In this document: in pieces, positions 18,383-27,450 of the stretch
Position numbering within the stretch: position 1 is the stretch's first letter
Layout: every line of letters begins with the position of its first letter
Assembly: GCA_964414835.1 (NCBI GenBank)
Contig: CAYPWY010000004.1
Coordinates: 1-64,000, forward strand
From: Eshraghiella sp964414835
GTDB lineage: Bacteria > Bacillota > Clostridia > Lachnospirales > Lachnospiraceae
Length of the DNA: 64,000 nucleotides
Direction of reading: 5' to 3'
Notes under the pieces: generated by a model
Databases searched by the model: none
The model's input: only the letters and a program-made list of their open reading frames with translations
Told to the model about the DNA's origin: nothing
Program-made: the position numbers and the translations under genes

Positions 18383-19306
18383 ATGAAGAAAAAAATTATC
18401 GCAATCACATTAACCGCACTTTTTATATTTATGATATTGTACCCTAAAGTTATTCTCGATGGTGCCAAAACCGGAATACTTTTATGGTTTGAGGCGATTC
18501 TCCCCTCACTCCTGCCCTATATGATTATAAGCAATCTTATAATACTCGCCGGTCTGTCAGTGGATATGGCTTTTATTATGAAGCCCATTGCAAAGCTTCT
18601 TCGTATCACGCCAAATGCCGCCTACTGTATATTGGCAGGAATTTTCTTTGGCTATCCTTCCTGTGCGGTAGCTGCAGTTAATATGTACAAGGAAAAACAA
18701 ATTGACCGTGACACAGCCTGCTTTGTATCCTGCGCCTTCAATAACATAAGTCCCGCCTTTATAGCAGGCTATGTCTGCGTAGGTATCTTTGACAGCCCCG
18801 CTAAAATTGCACCTGTGCTGGCTTTGTTTTACATAATATTATTATTGTCAACTATAATTATAAGGTTTACACTGTTCCGCAAATTGGGAAATAATACTAT
18901 GACAGTCGCTTCCAATCATTTGACAAAAAAAAGCGTGTTTGATAATGCAATTATGTCGGCTCTCACAAATGCTGCAAAGCTTGCCGGATACATTGTAATA
19001 TTCTCCATAATAACCACCATACTCTCTCTTATTCCATGTAAATATACAGGGATTTTGTGTTCACTGTGCGAAATCACAACCGGAATAAATATTCTGTGCA
19101 AGGAATTTACGGAAACCGGATTTTTATTACTGATTATCCTTCCTATGCTGTCTTTCGGGGGGATTTCCGGAATTTTTCAGACCTTTGGAGTCGATACCGA
19201 GGAGATAATAGACAGAAAAAAATACATATACAGCAAGGTAATATCAATGGTTGTATCATTAGTATGTACCTATGTAACTGTATATGTATTGGGAATACTT
19301 AAATAA
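18383..19306 (+). CDS. YlbJ-like membrane protein (nucleoside-recognition/Gate domain)
   Basis: A 307-residue polytopic protein with about eight membrane helices. The early motif GAKTGILLWFEAILPSLLPYMI, the glycine-rich IFFGYPSC and CAFNNISPAF resemble YlbJ and SpoVV-type Gate-domain proteins linked to sporulation. It is shorter than B. subtilis YlbJ, so the exact family member is uncertain; a transporter of small molecules is the general expectation. It is one of the few plus-strand genes, lies divergently from pepD, and has no obvious ribosome binding site before its ATG. Confidence 0.72.
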   Translation: MKKKIIAITLTALFIFMILYPKVILDGAKTGILLWFEAILPSLLPYMIISNLIILAGLSVDMAFIMKPIAKLLRITPNAAYCILAGIFFGYPSCAVAAVNMYKEKQIDRDTACFVSCAFNNISPAFIAGYVCVGIFDSPAKIAPVLALFYIILLLSTIIIRFTLFRKLGNNTMTVASNHLTKKSVFDNAIMSALTNAAKLAGYIVIFSIITTILSLIPCKYTGILCSLCEITTGINILCKEFTETGFLLLIILPMLSFGGISGIFQTFGVDTEEIIDRKKYIYSKVISMVVSLVCTYVTVYVLGILK

Positions 19307-19353
19307 TACTGCTTAATCCGGAACAAACACTGTATTATGGCGGATGGATGATG

Positions 19354-19971
19354 TTATTCCTCATCATCAGCCGCTGCTTCGTCCATAACCTCCTTAACGC
19401 CTGCGGCAAGCTCTTCCTCTGCTGCCACCTTCTCAGGCTCAGGTCTTAACTCCTTACGGTTGGACATAACAATGTTCAGGTCTTTCTCCAGCGCGCCGAT
19501 AAGACTATCATATTTAGACTTATTATTCTCAAGGGAATGTTCTATCAACATCTGAAGATTGGCAAGCATCTCATCAGTATACTGAATTGCGCCGAGACGA
19601 ATGTTATTGGCATCTACGGCAGCCTGGTCAACTATCTTCTGCGCTTTCTGAGTAGCCTCATCAATAACTGCGTTAGCCTGCTCATATGCCCTCTGCATAA
19701 TCTCATGCTCATTAATAAGCTCTTCCGTATGTATCTGAGCGGCATGTATCATCTGGTCTGCCTGCTCCTTGGCATCGGCAAGTATTGCTTCCTTATTGCT
19801 TATGAGCTTCTGATATTTCTTAATCTCATCAGGGGTCTTCAGCCTAAGCTCCCTGATAAGCTCGTCTATTTCTTCCTTATTAACTGCAATCTTAGTGCTG
19901 GAAAGCGGTACCGGCTTACAGCTTGATATGTAATCCTCTAATTCACCTATAATATGCTCTATTCTGCTCAT
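19354..19971 (-). CDS. Coiled-coil protein with acidic tail (ATP synthase subunit H/DivIVA-like)
   Basis: A 205-residue protein dominated by a long heptad-rich helix from about residue 45 to 170 and ending in an Ala/Glu/Asp-rich tail. There is no membrane segment. Similar Lachnospiraceae proteins are often labelled as V-type ATPase subunit H-like or DivIVA-like because of the coiled coil alone; no specific function can be supported. A good promoter and AGGAG precede the ATG, so it is probably transcribed separately from rsmD. Confidence 0.75.
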   Translation of the reverse strand: MSRIEHIIGELEDYISSCKPVPLSSTKIAVNKEEIDELIRELRLKTPDEIKKYQKLISNKEAILADAKEQADQMIHAAQIHTEELINEHEIMQRAYEQANAVIDEATQKAQKIVDQAAVDANNIRLGAIQYTDEMLANLQMLIEHSLENNKSKYDSLIGALEKDLNIVMSNRKELRPEPEKVAAEEELAAGVKEVMDEAAADDEE

Positions 19972-19996
19972 AACAAACTCTCCTAATAAATATATA

Positions 19997-20025
19997 TATA
20001 TATATTAAATATAACACTTTGACAA
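19997..20025 (-). promoter_or_regulatory. Promoter of the coiled-coil protein gene
   Basis: Minus-strand TTGTCA (20020-20025), 17 bases, TATATA (19997-20002), ending 26 bases before the start codon. Confidence 0.55.
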
Positions 20026-20045
20026 CTTAATGACAATCACTAATT

Positions 20046-20597
20046 TTATTTTCTTCTGATAAAAATATGCTGATTAGTCTTGTACACCTTGGTTTTGTAT
20101 ATGGTAAAGCCACAATCCTCAAGAAATCCGAAATCCGTATCTTTTGAAGCTTCAACGACTATTATTGTATCCTCGGTTACATATGGCATTTCTGCCAGAA
20201 CAGACATAATTTCCGGCTCCACACCTGCTTTATAAGGTGGGTCCATAAAAATAATATCAAATGGTTCATTGCCCCTAAGCCTTTCAAGTGCCGCAAATAC
20301 ATCCATCCCCATAAGCGTAGCTTCTTCCGTAAATTTTGTGAATTCAAGATTATCATTAATACAGCTTATTGCTGCTTTATTATTTTCTACCAGAACAGCA
20401 GACCTTGCACCTCTGCTCAGGGCTTCAATTGATATTCCTCCGCTTCCTGCAAAAAGGTCAAGGAACCTTGCGTCATATATATAATTTTGAAGCACATTAA
20501 AAAGAGTTTCCTTAGTTCTGTCCTCCGTCGGTCTTGTGTTCTCCCCTTTCGGAGCCTTTAGAGGCATACTTCTCCTGCTTCCTGCTATAACCCGCAT
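20046..20597 (-). CDS. rsmD: 16S rRNA m2G966 methyltransferase
   Basis: A 183-residue SAM-dependent methyltransferase for guanine 966 of 16S rRNA. The N-terminal MRVIAGSRRSMPLKAP and TRPTEDRTKETLFNVL stretches, the SAM motif LDLFAGSGGISIEALSRGA and the catalytic FMDPPY are all present. In many Firmicutes coaD follows; here it does not. The gene lies 14 bases after the phosphatase gene in the recG transcript. Confidence 0.96.
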   Translation of the reverse strand: MRVIAGSRRSMPLKAPKGENTRPTEDRTKETLFNVLQNYIYDARFLDLFAGSGGISIEALSRGARSAVLVENNKAAISCINDNLEFTKFTEEATLMGMDVFAALERLRGNEPFDIIFMDPPYKAGVEPEIMSVLAEMPYVTEDTIIVVEASKDTDFGFLEDCGFTIYKTKVYKTNQHIFIRRK

Positions 20598-20611
20598 ATA
20601 TCCTCCTTAAA

Positions 20612-21268
20612 CTATTCCTGCATTTGTTGGTTTTCGGTATATTTCATTGCCGCTGCTCGCTTTTTGTCCTCTTTGTAATATATTTTACCATACTCCAGGC
20701 ATTTGAAATCATGTCCTTTTATATCATAAATTGAAACACTGCAGTTTCTTGGGAACACCCCTGCCCAGTAATCCTTGACTTCCCTGTGCAGCAAGTTCAC
20801 AGCCAAAGCATTATTAAGGGCTCCGTGAGCCACCAACAGCATACACTCCATCCGGTAAGAGCACGGAATGATAATGTCTTCTATAAAGGAGCCTGTACGC
20901 TTGATGACATCCTGAAAGCTCTCTCCGTTTCTCATAGGCACATATTTGTCCGGCGCCTCGAAAAAAGAACTATAGCTTTTAGAAAATTCATCTGACAGCA
21001 TTCCCTCAAAATCTCCGAAGCTCATCTCCATAAGCCTGTCATCTGTGATTATATCCAGCTTTCTGCTGCCTCTTATTATATCAGCTGTAGTGTAAGCTCT
21101 GTTAAGAGGGCTTGAATATATTGCATCAAACCTGACATCCTTTAACGCCTCTGCCGTAACCTGCGCCAGATAAATACCATAATCATTCAGTTTGGTATCG
21201 CTTCTGCCCTGTAAACGTCTTTCCGTATTCCATTCAGTTTCGCCATGTCTGATTACATACAATATCAT
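20612..21268 (-). CDS. Histidine phosphatase family protein (phosphoglycerate mutase-like)
   Basis: A 218-residue protein with the phosphohistidine motif VIRHGETEWN (R7, H8, E10) and the second histidine in LLVAHGALNNAL. This size and sequence fit the broad dPGM-like phosphatases (CobC/GpmB type). The substrate is unknown. It lies between recG and rsmD, where it breaks the usual neighbour order. Confidence 0.88.
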   Translation of the reverse strand: MILYVIRHGETEWNTERRLQGRSDTKLNDYGIYLAQVTAEALKDVRFDAIYSSPLNRAYTTADIIRGSRKLDIITDDRLMEMSFGDFEGMLSDEFSKSYSSFFEAPDKYVPMRNGESFQDVIKRTGSFIEDIIIPCSYRMECMLLVAHGALNNALAVNLLHREVKDYWAGVFPRNCSVSIYDIKGHDFKCLEYGKIYYKEDKKRAAAMKYTENQQMQE

Positions 21269-21284
21269 ATAATTTCCTCTTTAC

Positions 21285-23336
21285 CTATATATTCAAATTA
21301 TCAAATTTGGTATTCATATATAAAGCCAGATGTGTCTTAAGTTTTTCACAGCAGACCTGCTCCATAATTCCGGCATCAATAACCTTGCCTGCCATATCGG
21401 AAGCCAGCTTCAATGTTGCCGCATCCGTGTATATATCTCCCAGTACAAATCCGAAATCTCCGCTTTGGCGTACCCCTAATATATCTCCGGGGCCTCGAAG
21501 CTTCAAATCCTGCTCAGATATATAAAATCCATCGTTGCTTTCCTTCAGTATATTCAGTCTTTCTTTGGTCAGTGTATTTCCAGTATTGCTGATAAAAATA
21601 CAGTAAGACTGTGCATCGCCACGTCCCACACGTCCTCTTAGCTGGTGAAGTCCTGCCAGTCCGAAACGTTCGGCATTTTCTACAACCATAACCGTCGCAT
21701 TAGGTACGTTTATTCCTACTTCAACAACGGTTGTTGACACAAGTATCTGTATCTCTCCGCAGGCAAAACGCTCCATTATATCGTTTTTGACAGATGGTTT
21801 AAGCTTGCCGTGGAGATATTCTATTTTGATACTGCTGCCATAGTGGCTGCGAAGCTTGTCCGTATAATCCACCACATTCTCCAAGTCACCTTCCGTCTCA
21901 TGGTTGTCTTTTGCCATAGCACAGATAATATATGCCTGATGACCTTTTGCAAGCTCATTGGCTATAAAACGGTATGCATTAGGTCTGTACGAATCGTCAA
22001 CTACGCAGTTCTTGATTGGAAGACGCATAGCAGGTTTCTCATCTATGATTGATATGTCCAAATCTCCGTATAAAATAATGGCAAGGGAGCGTGGAATAGG
22101 CGTGGCGCTCATAACAAGAATATGCGGTTTCTCGCCTTTTTTGTGAAGGGCTTCCCGCTGCTTCACACCAAAGCGGTGCTGTTCATCTGTCACAACCAAA
22201 GCGAGCCTGTCGAATCTGACATTATCCGTAATCACGGCATGGGTGCCGATGACAATATCTGCTTCTCCGCATTCTGCCAGTCTATGTGCTTCTCTTTTGG
22301 CGGCAGCCGGCATTGAGCCCGTCATAAGAACACAGTTAATATTAAGATTATTTTGGGATATGATTTTGTTAAAAGTCTCATAATGCTGGGAAGCAAGAAC
22401 TTCAGTGGGCGCCATAAGCGCTGCCTGATACCCGGCATATACAGTATCCATCATTGCAAGCAATGCAACTATTGTTTTGCCGGAGCCTACATCACCCTGA
22501 ACAAGCCTGTTCATGGTCCTTTTTCCTGACATATCACATATCATCTCGGCATATACCTTCTGCTGGGCATCGGTAAGTTCGTATCCCAGATTTTCAATGA
22601 TTGTCCCGGAATAAGGTGATTTAGTGATTTTATAGTGATTATTTTCAAGCAGTTTTGTGTTTTTCAGATTCCTGACAGCCAGCGTAAACATAAAAAATTC
22701 ATCAAAGACAATACGTTTTCTGGCTTCTTGAAGCTCCCGGAAATCTTTTGGGAAATGTATGGAATAAAGCGCCTTGTTGCGCTCCATAAGTCCGGCATCA
22801 TCAATTATTCTGTCCGGAAGATACTCATCAAGTCCCATTCCCATATTAAAGCACTGTTTTACTGCTTTGGCCACAGCGTTGTTAGTCAGTCCTGAAGTCA
22901 GTCTGTATATGGGCTGCATAGTGTTCGTCTTACCCATATAGTCATCATAGGAGTATATAACAGGCTGCTCCATAAAAATGAGGCTGCCTCTGTAAGCAGC
23001 CTCACCTCTGAATATATATCTACATCCGCGTTTTAAATTATTTCTGAGAAAAGGCATGTTAAACCATGTTAATTTAATTTTATTGCCGTCATCATCCGCC
23101 GCATAGACAGACAATATTTTATATCGGCTGGCATTACTGACTTGGCAGGAGGAAACCACAGTACCCCAAAGGGCATATGTTTTATCCTCTGTCATTTCCG
23201 ATACCTTAACCGGTTCTTCATACACATCATAGGTTCTTGGATAAAAATTCAGCAAATCCTCTGCGGTATACACACCGAGTCTATTGAAAAGCTTTTCGGT
23301 TTTATCTCCTATACCTTTAAGTTCACTGATTTTCAT
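21285..23336 (-). CDS. recG: ATP-dependent DNA helicase RecG
   Basis: A 683-residue branch-migration helicase for stalled forks and Holliday junctions. It shows an N-terminal helix-hairpin and wedge (OB) domain (residues 1-160), Walker A in QGDVGSGKTIVALLA, the DEQHRFGVKQR box, SATPIPRSLA, and the RecG-specific GLHQLRGRVGRG motif. The ATG at 23336 has AGGTGG upstream and gives the normal MKISELKGIG start; a start 18 bases upstream is unlikely. It follows yloV by 10 bases. Confidence 0.97.
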   Translation of the reverse strand: MKISELKGIGDKTEKLFNRLGVYTAEDLLNFYPRTYDVYEEPVKVSEMTEDKTYALWGTVVSSCQVSNASRYKILSVYAADDDGNKIKLTWFNMPFLRNNLKRGCRYIFRGEAAYRGSLIFMEQPVIYSYDDYMGKTNTMQPIYRLTSGLTNNAVAKAVKQCFNMGMGLDEYLPDRIIDDAGLMERNKALYSIHFPKDFRELQEARKRIVFDEFFMFTLAVRNLKNTKLLENNHYKITKSPYSGTIIENLGYELTDAQQKVYAEMICDMSGKRTMNRLVQGDVGSGKTIVALLAMMDTVYAGYQAALMAPTEVLASQHYETFNKIISQNNLNINCVLMTGSMPAAAKREAHRLAECGEADIVIGTHAVITDNVRFDRLALVVTDEQHRFGVKQREALHKKGEKPHILVMSATPIPRSLAIILYGDLDISIIDEKPAMRLPIKNCVVDDSYRPNAYRFIANELAKGHQAYIICAMAKDNHETEGDLENVVDYTDKLRSHYGSSIKIEYLHGKLKPSVKNDIMERFACGEIQILVSTTVVEVGINVPNATVMVVENAERFGLAGLHQLRGRVGRGDAQSYCIFISNTGNTLTKERLNILKESNDGFYISEQDLKLRGPGDILGVRQSGDFGFVLGDIYTDAATLKLASDMAGKVIDAGIMEQVCCEKLKTHLALYMNTKFDNLNI

Positions 23337-23346
23337 AAACCACCTA

Positions 23347-25032
23347 TTATTCAACAGATAAAATATAGTAATAGATTGGCTGTCCGCCGAAATTAACCTC
23401 TACATCCACATCCGGATGGGCCTCCTCAACAGCTTCAGCCAAGGCGTTTGCATCCTCTTCCGTCACCTCTTCACCATAATAAATGCTGATGATTTCCGAA
23501 TCTTCAGATACAAGCTGCTCTATCATATCCTTGGCAACCTCTGCAATATCCTGACCCACTGAAAGAATAGTCTTATCACCGATACCCATTATGTCGCCCT
23601 GCTTAATTTCCTTGTCGTCAATCTCGGTGTCACGAACAGCATATGTCACTGAACCTGACTTAACATTGCCGATTTCGTCCGTCATAGCCTGAAGATTCTC
23701 ATCAGGGTCAGCCTCTTCGGAATATGCAATAAGCGCTGAAATTCCCTGTGGTACAGTCTTAGTCGGAACAACTATAATGTTTTTATCTTCAACAATACTC
23801 TGTGCCTGCTGTGCTGCAAGAATAATATTGGAATTGTTAGGGAATATGAAAATATTGTCAGCATTAACCTGTTCTATGGCGTTGAGCATATCTTCTGTGC
23901 TGGGATTCATAGTCTGACCGCCTTCGATAACATAATCCACACCGAGACTCTTAAATATATCGCTTAATCCTGCACCTGCCGACACGGAAATAAATCCGTA
24001 TTTCTTTTTCGGTTCTTCCTTAGGAGCTTCCTTGACAGCCTCCGCAGCCTGCTGTGCCGCAATCTTAGATGCGTTGGCTATTACTCTTTCATGATGCTCC
24101 TCACGCATATTGTCAACCTTCATTCTTGTAAGTGAACCAAATGTAAGACCCTTTTCAAATGCAAGTCCCGGATGGTTTGTGTGAACATGTACTTTGACAA
24201 TCTCATCATCCGACACAAGCACAATGGAGTCACCGATTGACTCAAGATAAGACTTAAATTCATTTTCCTTGGCTGCATCATATGGTTTTTCAAGCATAAC
24301 AATAAACTCTGTACAGTAACCGAATTTAATGTCTGCTTCCTCAAGACCCTGCGCGGAAATCTCAGACGACACCTGTGGTCCGCCTTGTCCGGCAATAACT
24401 TCAAAGTTGATTTCCTTGCCCATAAGCGCATCATATACGCCCTTCATAACCTGCATAAGTCCCTGTCCGCCGGAGTCCACAACGCCGGCCTGCTTAAGAA
24501 CAGGTAAAAGCTCAGGGGTCTGCTCAAGAACCTCGTCACCATGTCTGATTACCTTATCCAAAAGCACTTCAAGGTCTTCAATTTCAGTGGAAAGCTCCAG
24601 AATTTTGTCTGCCATTCCCCTTGCTACGGTGAGAATTGTTCCCTCTTTAGGCTTCATAACTGCTTTGTATGCTGTCTCAACCGCTTTCTGAAATGCAGTT
24701 GCAATTATAATTGAATCAAGCTCATCATGTTCACGTACGACCTTGGTAAAACCTCTTAGCAGCTGTGAAAGGATAACACCGGAGTTACCTCTTGCACCTC
24801 TTAACGAACCGCCCGAAATAGCTTTGGCGAGTGTCTCCATTGTAGGATTGGCAAGTGCATTAACCTCCTTGGCAGCCGACATGATTGTCAATGTCATATT
24901 AGTACCTGTGTCTCCGTCAGGAACAGGAAATACATTAAGGTCATTAATCCATTCTTTTTTTGCTTCAAGATTAGCCGCACCGGCAAGAAAAAGCTTCTTA
25001 AGAACCACTGCGTCTATTTTATTAGTTGCCAC
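23347..25032 (-). CDS. fakA: DAK2-domain fatty acid kinase-like protein YloV/FakA
   Basis: A 561-residue protein with an N-terminal DAK2 nucleotide-binding domain, VFPVPDGDTGTNMTLTI (metal-binding D39 and D41), and the C-terminal FakA domain from about residue 330. FakA phosphorylates fatty acids held by FakB and feeds them to PlsX/PlsY; plsX is elsewhere in this window but no fakB is. The start codon is GTG, with AAGGAGG at proper spacing. The asp23-yloV-recG order is widely conserved in Firmicutes. Confidence 0.93.
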   Translation of the reverse strand: MATNKIDAVVLKKLFLAGAANLEAKKEWINDLNVFPVPDGDTGTNMTLTIMSAAKEVNALANPTMETLAKAISGGSLRGARGNSGVILSQLLRGFTKVVREHDELDSIIIATAFQKAVETAYKAVMKPKEGTILTVARGMADKILELSTEIEDLEVLLDKVIRHGDEVLEQTPELLPVLKQAGVVDSGGQGLMQVMKGVYDALMGKEINFEVIAGQGGPQVSSEISAQGLEEADIKFGYCTEFIVMLEKPYDAAKENEFKSYLESIGDSIVLVSDDEIVKVHVHTNHPGLAFEKGLTFGSLTRMKVDNMREEHHERVIANASKIAAQQAAEAVKEAPKEEPKKKYGFISVSAGAGLSDIFKSLGVDYVIEGGQTMNPSTEDMLNAIEQVNADNIFIFPNNSNIILAAQQAQSIVEDKNIIVVPTKTVPQGISALIAYSEEADPDENLQAMTDEIGNVKSGSVTYAVRDTEIDDKEIKQGDIMGIGDKTILSVGQDIAEVAKDMIEQLVSEDSEIISIYYGEEVTEEDANALAEAVEEAHPDVDVEVNFGGQPIYYYILSVE

Positions 25033-25052
25033 TTCTAAATCCTCCTTAATTA

Positions 25053-25412
25053 TCAGTCAATGATTCTTACACCTTCAACATAAACATTTATTCTTCCGAT
25101 TTTAAGACCGGTAAATTCTTCAACTTTATATTTAACATTATGAACAAGATTGTCTGCTACGGTTGAAATGCAAACACCATATGCGACAATTACATGAAAA
25201 TCGATGACAAGCTTATTATTATCATCGTAAGTAACATTTACCCCATGTGTAAGGCTCTCTCTCCTGAGAAGCTTAACAAGACCATCCTTCACATTGATTG
25301 TAGCCATTCCCACAATACCAAAGCACTCAACTGCTGTGGCACCGGCATATTTGGCAATAACTTCATTGTCAATCCGCACTTCACCGAACTGATTCTCTAT
25401 TTGTCCTTTCAT
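25053..25412 (-). CDS. Asp23/Gls24 family envelope stress response protein (YloU)
   Basis: A 119-residue Asp23-domain protein, with the family-typical NEVIAKYAGATAVECFGIVGM and the C-terminal VNVYVEGVRI-like strand (here INVYVEGVRIID). Asp23 proteins gather at the membrane through partners and are linked to cell-wall stress. The ATG at 25412 has AGGAGGG seven bases upstream and is favoured over an earlier start. It directly precedes fakA. Confidence 0.93.
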   Translation of the reverse strand: MKGQIENQFGEVRIDNEVIAKYAGATAVECFGIVGMATINVKDGLVKLLRRESLTHGVNVTYDDNNKLVIDFHVIVAYGVCISTVADNLVHNVKYKVEEFTGLKIGRINVYVEGVRIID

Positions 25413-25512
25413 GCATAACCCTCCTAATAAAAGATTTGACAATTAATTATACATTATTGTAACCAAAATTGCAATAGTTATCAGATAAAGCTGATACATT
25501 ATGCATGTACGC

Positions 25513-25541
25513 AAAAAACCGGAAGGCATACGCCCTCCGGT
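25513..25541 (-). terminator. Intrinsic terminator of rpmB
   Basis: Minus-strand stem ACCGGAGGGC/GCCTTCCGGT with loop GTAT, followed by TTTTTTG. It sits 16 bases past the rpmB stop and 101 bases before the asp23 start, so rpmB is mainly a single-gene transcript. Confidence 0.9.
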
Positions 25542-25556
25542 CGCTATCTGATTTAA

Positions 25557-25742
25557 TTAAGCTCTTTCAACAGCGCCTGACCTTAAACAAGAAGTACATA
25601 CATACATCTTTTTAGCCTGGCCGTTTACCTTAACCTTTACAGACTTAATATTTGATTTCCATATTTTGTTAGATCTTCTATGTGAGTGGCTGACCTTGAT
25701 TCCAAAGTGCGCGCCCTTATCACAAACAGCACATTTAGCCAT
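25557..25742 (-). CDS. rpmB: 50S ribosomal protein L28
   Basis: A 61-residue ribosomal protein. MAKCAVCDKGAHFG and HSHRRSNKIWKSNI are diagnostic. The CAVC and CTSC pairs make it the zinc-binding C+ form, whose zinc-free paralogues replace it under zinc starvation in some bacteria. AAGGAGG precedes the ATG. The untranslated leader carries a short hairpin (AGCCC/GGGTT, 25766-25780). Confidence 0.98.
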   Translation of the reverse strand: MAKCAVCDKGAHFGIKVSHSHRRSNKIWKSNIKSVKVKVNGQAKKMYVCTSCLRSGAVERA

Positions 25743-25793
25743 GTTTGCACCTCCTTTAAGATATTAAACCCATTAGGGCTCACAACAAAAGTT

Positions 25794-25822
25794 ATGATAA
25801 CAGATTAGAAACACTTTTGCAA
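25794..25822 (-). promoter_or_regulatory. Promoter of rpmB
   Basis: Minus-strand TTGCAA (25817-25822), 17 bases, TATCAT (25794-25799), 51 bases before the ATG. Confidence 0.65.
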
Positions 25823-25856
25823 GTATTTTTTGCAAAAATATAGCATTTTTTGCAAA

Positions 25857-26030
25857 TCAGCAGCGTTTCTTCGGACAACTTGTGAATATATTGTATCCCA
25901 ATACCAACAGCACAATTATTATGCATACGCTCCAAAACGCACTATCGATAAACAAACCTATTATCATTCCAATTCCTATAAAAAACAAAGCAAAACCTAT
26001 TATTCTTCTCAATATAGCATTACCTGACAT
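25857..26030 (-). CDS. Small two-helix membrane protein, unknown function
   Basis: A 57-codon minus-strand frame fills the gap between rpmB and the ytfJ-like gene. It starts MSGNAILRRIIGFA, has two hydrophobic segments (about residues 9-28 and 31-48) with a short FIDSAFWS turn, and ends CPKKRC. Such N-terminal arginines, paired helices and a basic Cys-containing end look like a real small membrane protein common in Lachnospiraceae. The weak point is the start: no Shine-Dalgarno is visible, and TATAAT lies only about 15 bases before the ATG. Confidence 0.6.
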   Translation of the reverse strand: MSGNAILRRIIGFALFFIGIGMIIGLFIDSAFWSVCIIIVLLVLGYNIFTSCPKKRC

Positions 26031-26067
26031 ACGTAGTTAGTATATTATATGAGAAATAAATACTATG

Positions 26068-26457
26068 TTATTCATTCATCATGTCATCTACGGCTTTTTC
26101 TATGTCAGGATTTTTCCTGCCATCCTTGAAGCTTTTAATTTTATCAATAATATCGGGAACCATATCGATAATCTTACTTACCGAATCCTGATTCTTAACA
26201 TTGACAAGTCTTGTTATTCCGTCATGAATAACAAGCACTGCACTCGGGCTCATCTTTCCGCCCATTCCTCCTGCTGCCTTGTTCTTATTGTCACTGCCTG
26301 CTGCCCCGGCGGCAACACCAAATGACACATCAACCAATGGCAAAATAATTGTATCGTTGACTGTCACAGGCTCTCCCACTACTGTCTTGGCAGAAAGGAA
26401 GCCGTCCATTCCTTTAAACAATGAAGCCACCGTCGCATCAAATTTGTTATCAGCCAT
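26068..26457 (-). CDS. ytfJ: GerW/YtfJ family sporulation protein
   Basis: A 129-residue protein with the family signature TVVGEPVTVNDTIILPLVDVSFG followed by a glycine-rich loop and a conserved SPSAVLVIHDG segment. In Bacillus, YtfJ (GerW) is a forespore protein required for normal germination. It follows the DUF2953 gene, the same pairing as ytfI-ytfJ in Bacillus. Its presence suggests the organism or its recent ancestor forms spores; it is not proof. Confidence 0.9.
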   Translation of the reverse strand: MADNKFDATVASLFKGMDGFLSAKTVVGEPVTVNDTIILPLVDVSFGVAAGAAGSDNKNKAAGGMGGKMSPSAVLVIHDGITRLVNVKNQDSVSKIIDMVPDIIDKIKSFKDGRKNPDIEKAVDDMMNE

Positions 26458-26481
26458 AATTATCCTCCTTGCAAAACCGCT

Positions 26482-27447
26482 TTAACGGTTTTTAATTTTT
26501 TCAATCAATTTATTAAGCTTATCATGTCTATACGCCTTTAATACCCATATAGCAACAACCACAATGCTTATATGTCCCTTAAACGGAACATCACATTCAA
26601 GGACCTTATTTTCAAAGTCCGGCTCAACCTCAAGATTGAGTCCCATAAGTGCCGCAAATGCGTACATAAGTCCTAAAAATTCACCGGTCTTTGCCGGGTC
26701 CCCTGCTCCAAAACGGATGTAAATCTTATGTTTTCTGGGAAGAATATGTTTCAGGAACTTTTTTAAAAGCACAAGTACAAAGCTTACAGCTTCTCGGTTG
26801 TCAGTATTCTCAATTTCTTCCCAAAGCCTGTCCCTTTTTTCAATAAGCTTCTCAGCATTTTTACGAAATGCCGCTATTTTTGCTTTAAGTCCATTATATA
26901 TGTCTTTCAGCCTTTTGAAAATACCTTTTTTGTTTTTCTTGCCTTTCTTATCTTCATTCGGTTCAGTCTGCGGTGTCTGCGGCTTTGCATCGGGTTGGGC
27001 CTGCTTTTTTTCCAAAAGCCTCGCTGCGTTTTCCGTCATGGCGGGATTAACTGCATTGTCAGCGGTTTCGGATTTTTCAGGCTCAATATCTGCGGTTTTG
27101 CCATCAGGCGGTTCACTGCCTGCGCCTTTGTGATGCTTTTGTTTTGAAGATGATTTTTTAGGCTTTTTCCGGGATGGTAAAGATTTTTTCTTAATCATAC
27201 TTTTCCCGAAAATCTTAAAATCAAACCGGCTGCCTTCATCATCCAAAATAAAGAAAGCAGATACAATGTGACAAAGATAGCTTACTTTGATACTTATATC
27301 AGGTTTGCCAACATATTTAATTCTGCCCTTATATCTTACAGGTGACAGAAGAATCCACAATAGCAACAGCAATACGACACCGATAATGCCGCCGATTACT
27401 ATTCCGATTATCTTCAATATAGTAAGTAATACAGTTAAAAAAGCCAT
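26482..27447 (-). CDS. DUF2953 domain-containing membrane protein (YtfI-like)
   Basis: A 321-residue protein with an N-terminal membrane helix (about residues 8-32), then a Lys/Pro/Glu-rich low-complexity region (about 90-180), and a C-terminal DUF2953 part with a short hydrophobic segment near residue 295. The arrangement with the ytfJ-like gene 24 bases downstream matches Bacillus ytfI-ytfJ. The function is not known. Confidence 0.82.
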   Translation of the reverse strand: MAFLTVLLTILKIIGIVIGGIIGVVLLLLLWILLSPVRYKGRIKYVGKPDISIKVSYLCHIVSAFFILDDEGSRFDFKIFGKSMIKKKSLPSRKKPKKSSSKQKHHKGAGSEPPDGKTADIEPEKSETADNAVNPAMTENAARLLEKKQAQPDAKPQTPQTEPNEDKKGKKNKKGIFKRLKDIYNGLKAKIAAFRKNAEKLIEKRDRLWEEIENTDNREAVSFVLVLLKKFLKHILPRKHKIYIRFGAGDPAKTGEFLGLMYAFAALMGLNLEVEPDFENKVLECDVPFKGHISIVVVAIWVLKAYRHDKLNKLIEKIKNR

Positions 27448-27450
27448 GTT

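Noticed and set aside
25830..26027. Plus-strand 65-residue open frame between rpmB and ytfJ
   Set aside because: Its Tyr/Ser/Gln-rich translation looks like an antisense reading of the small membrane protein on the minus strand, which has far better amino-acid composition.
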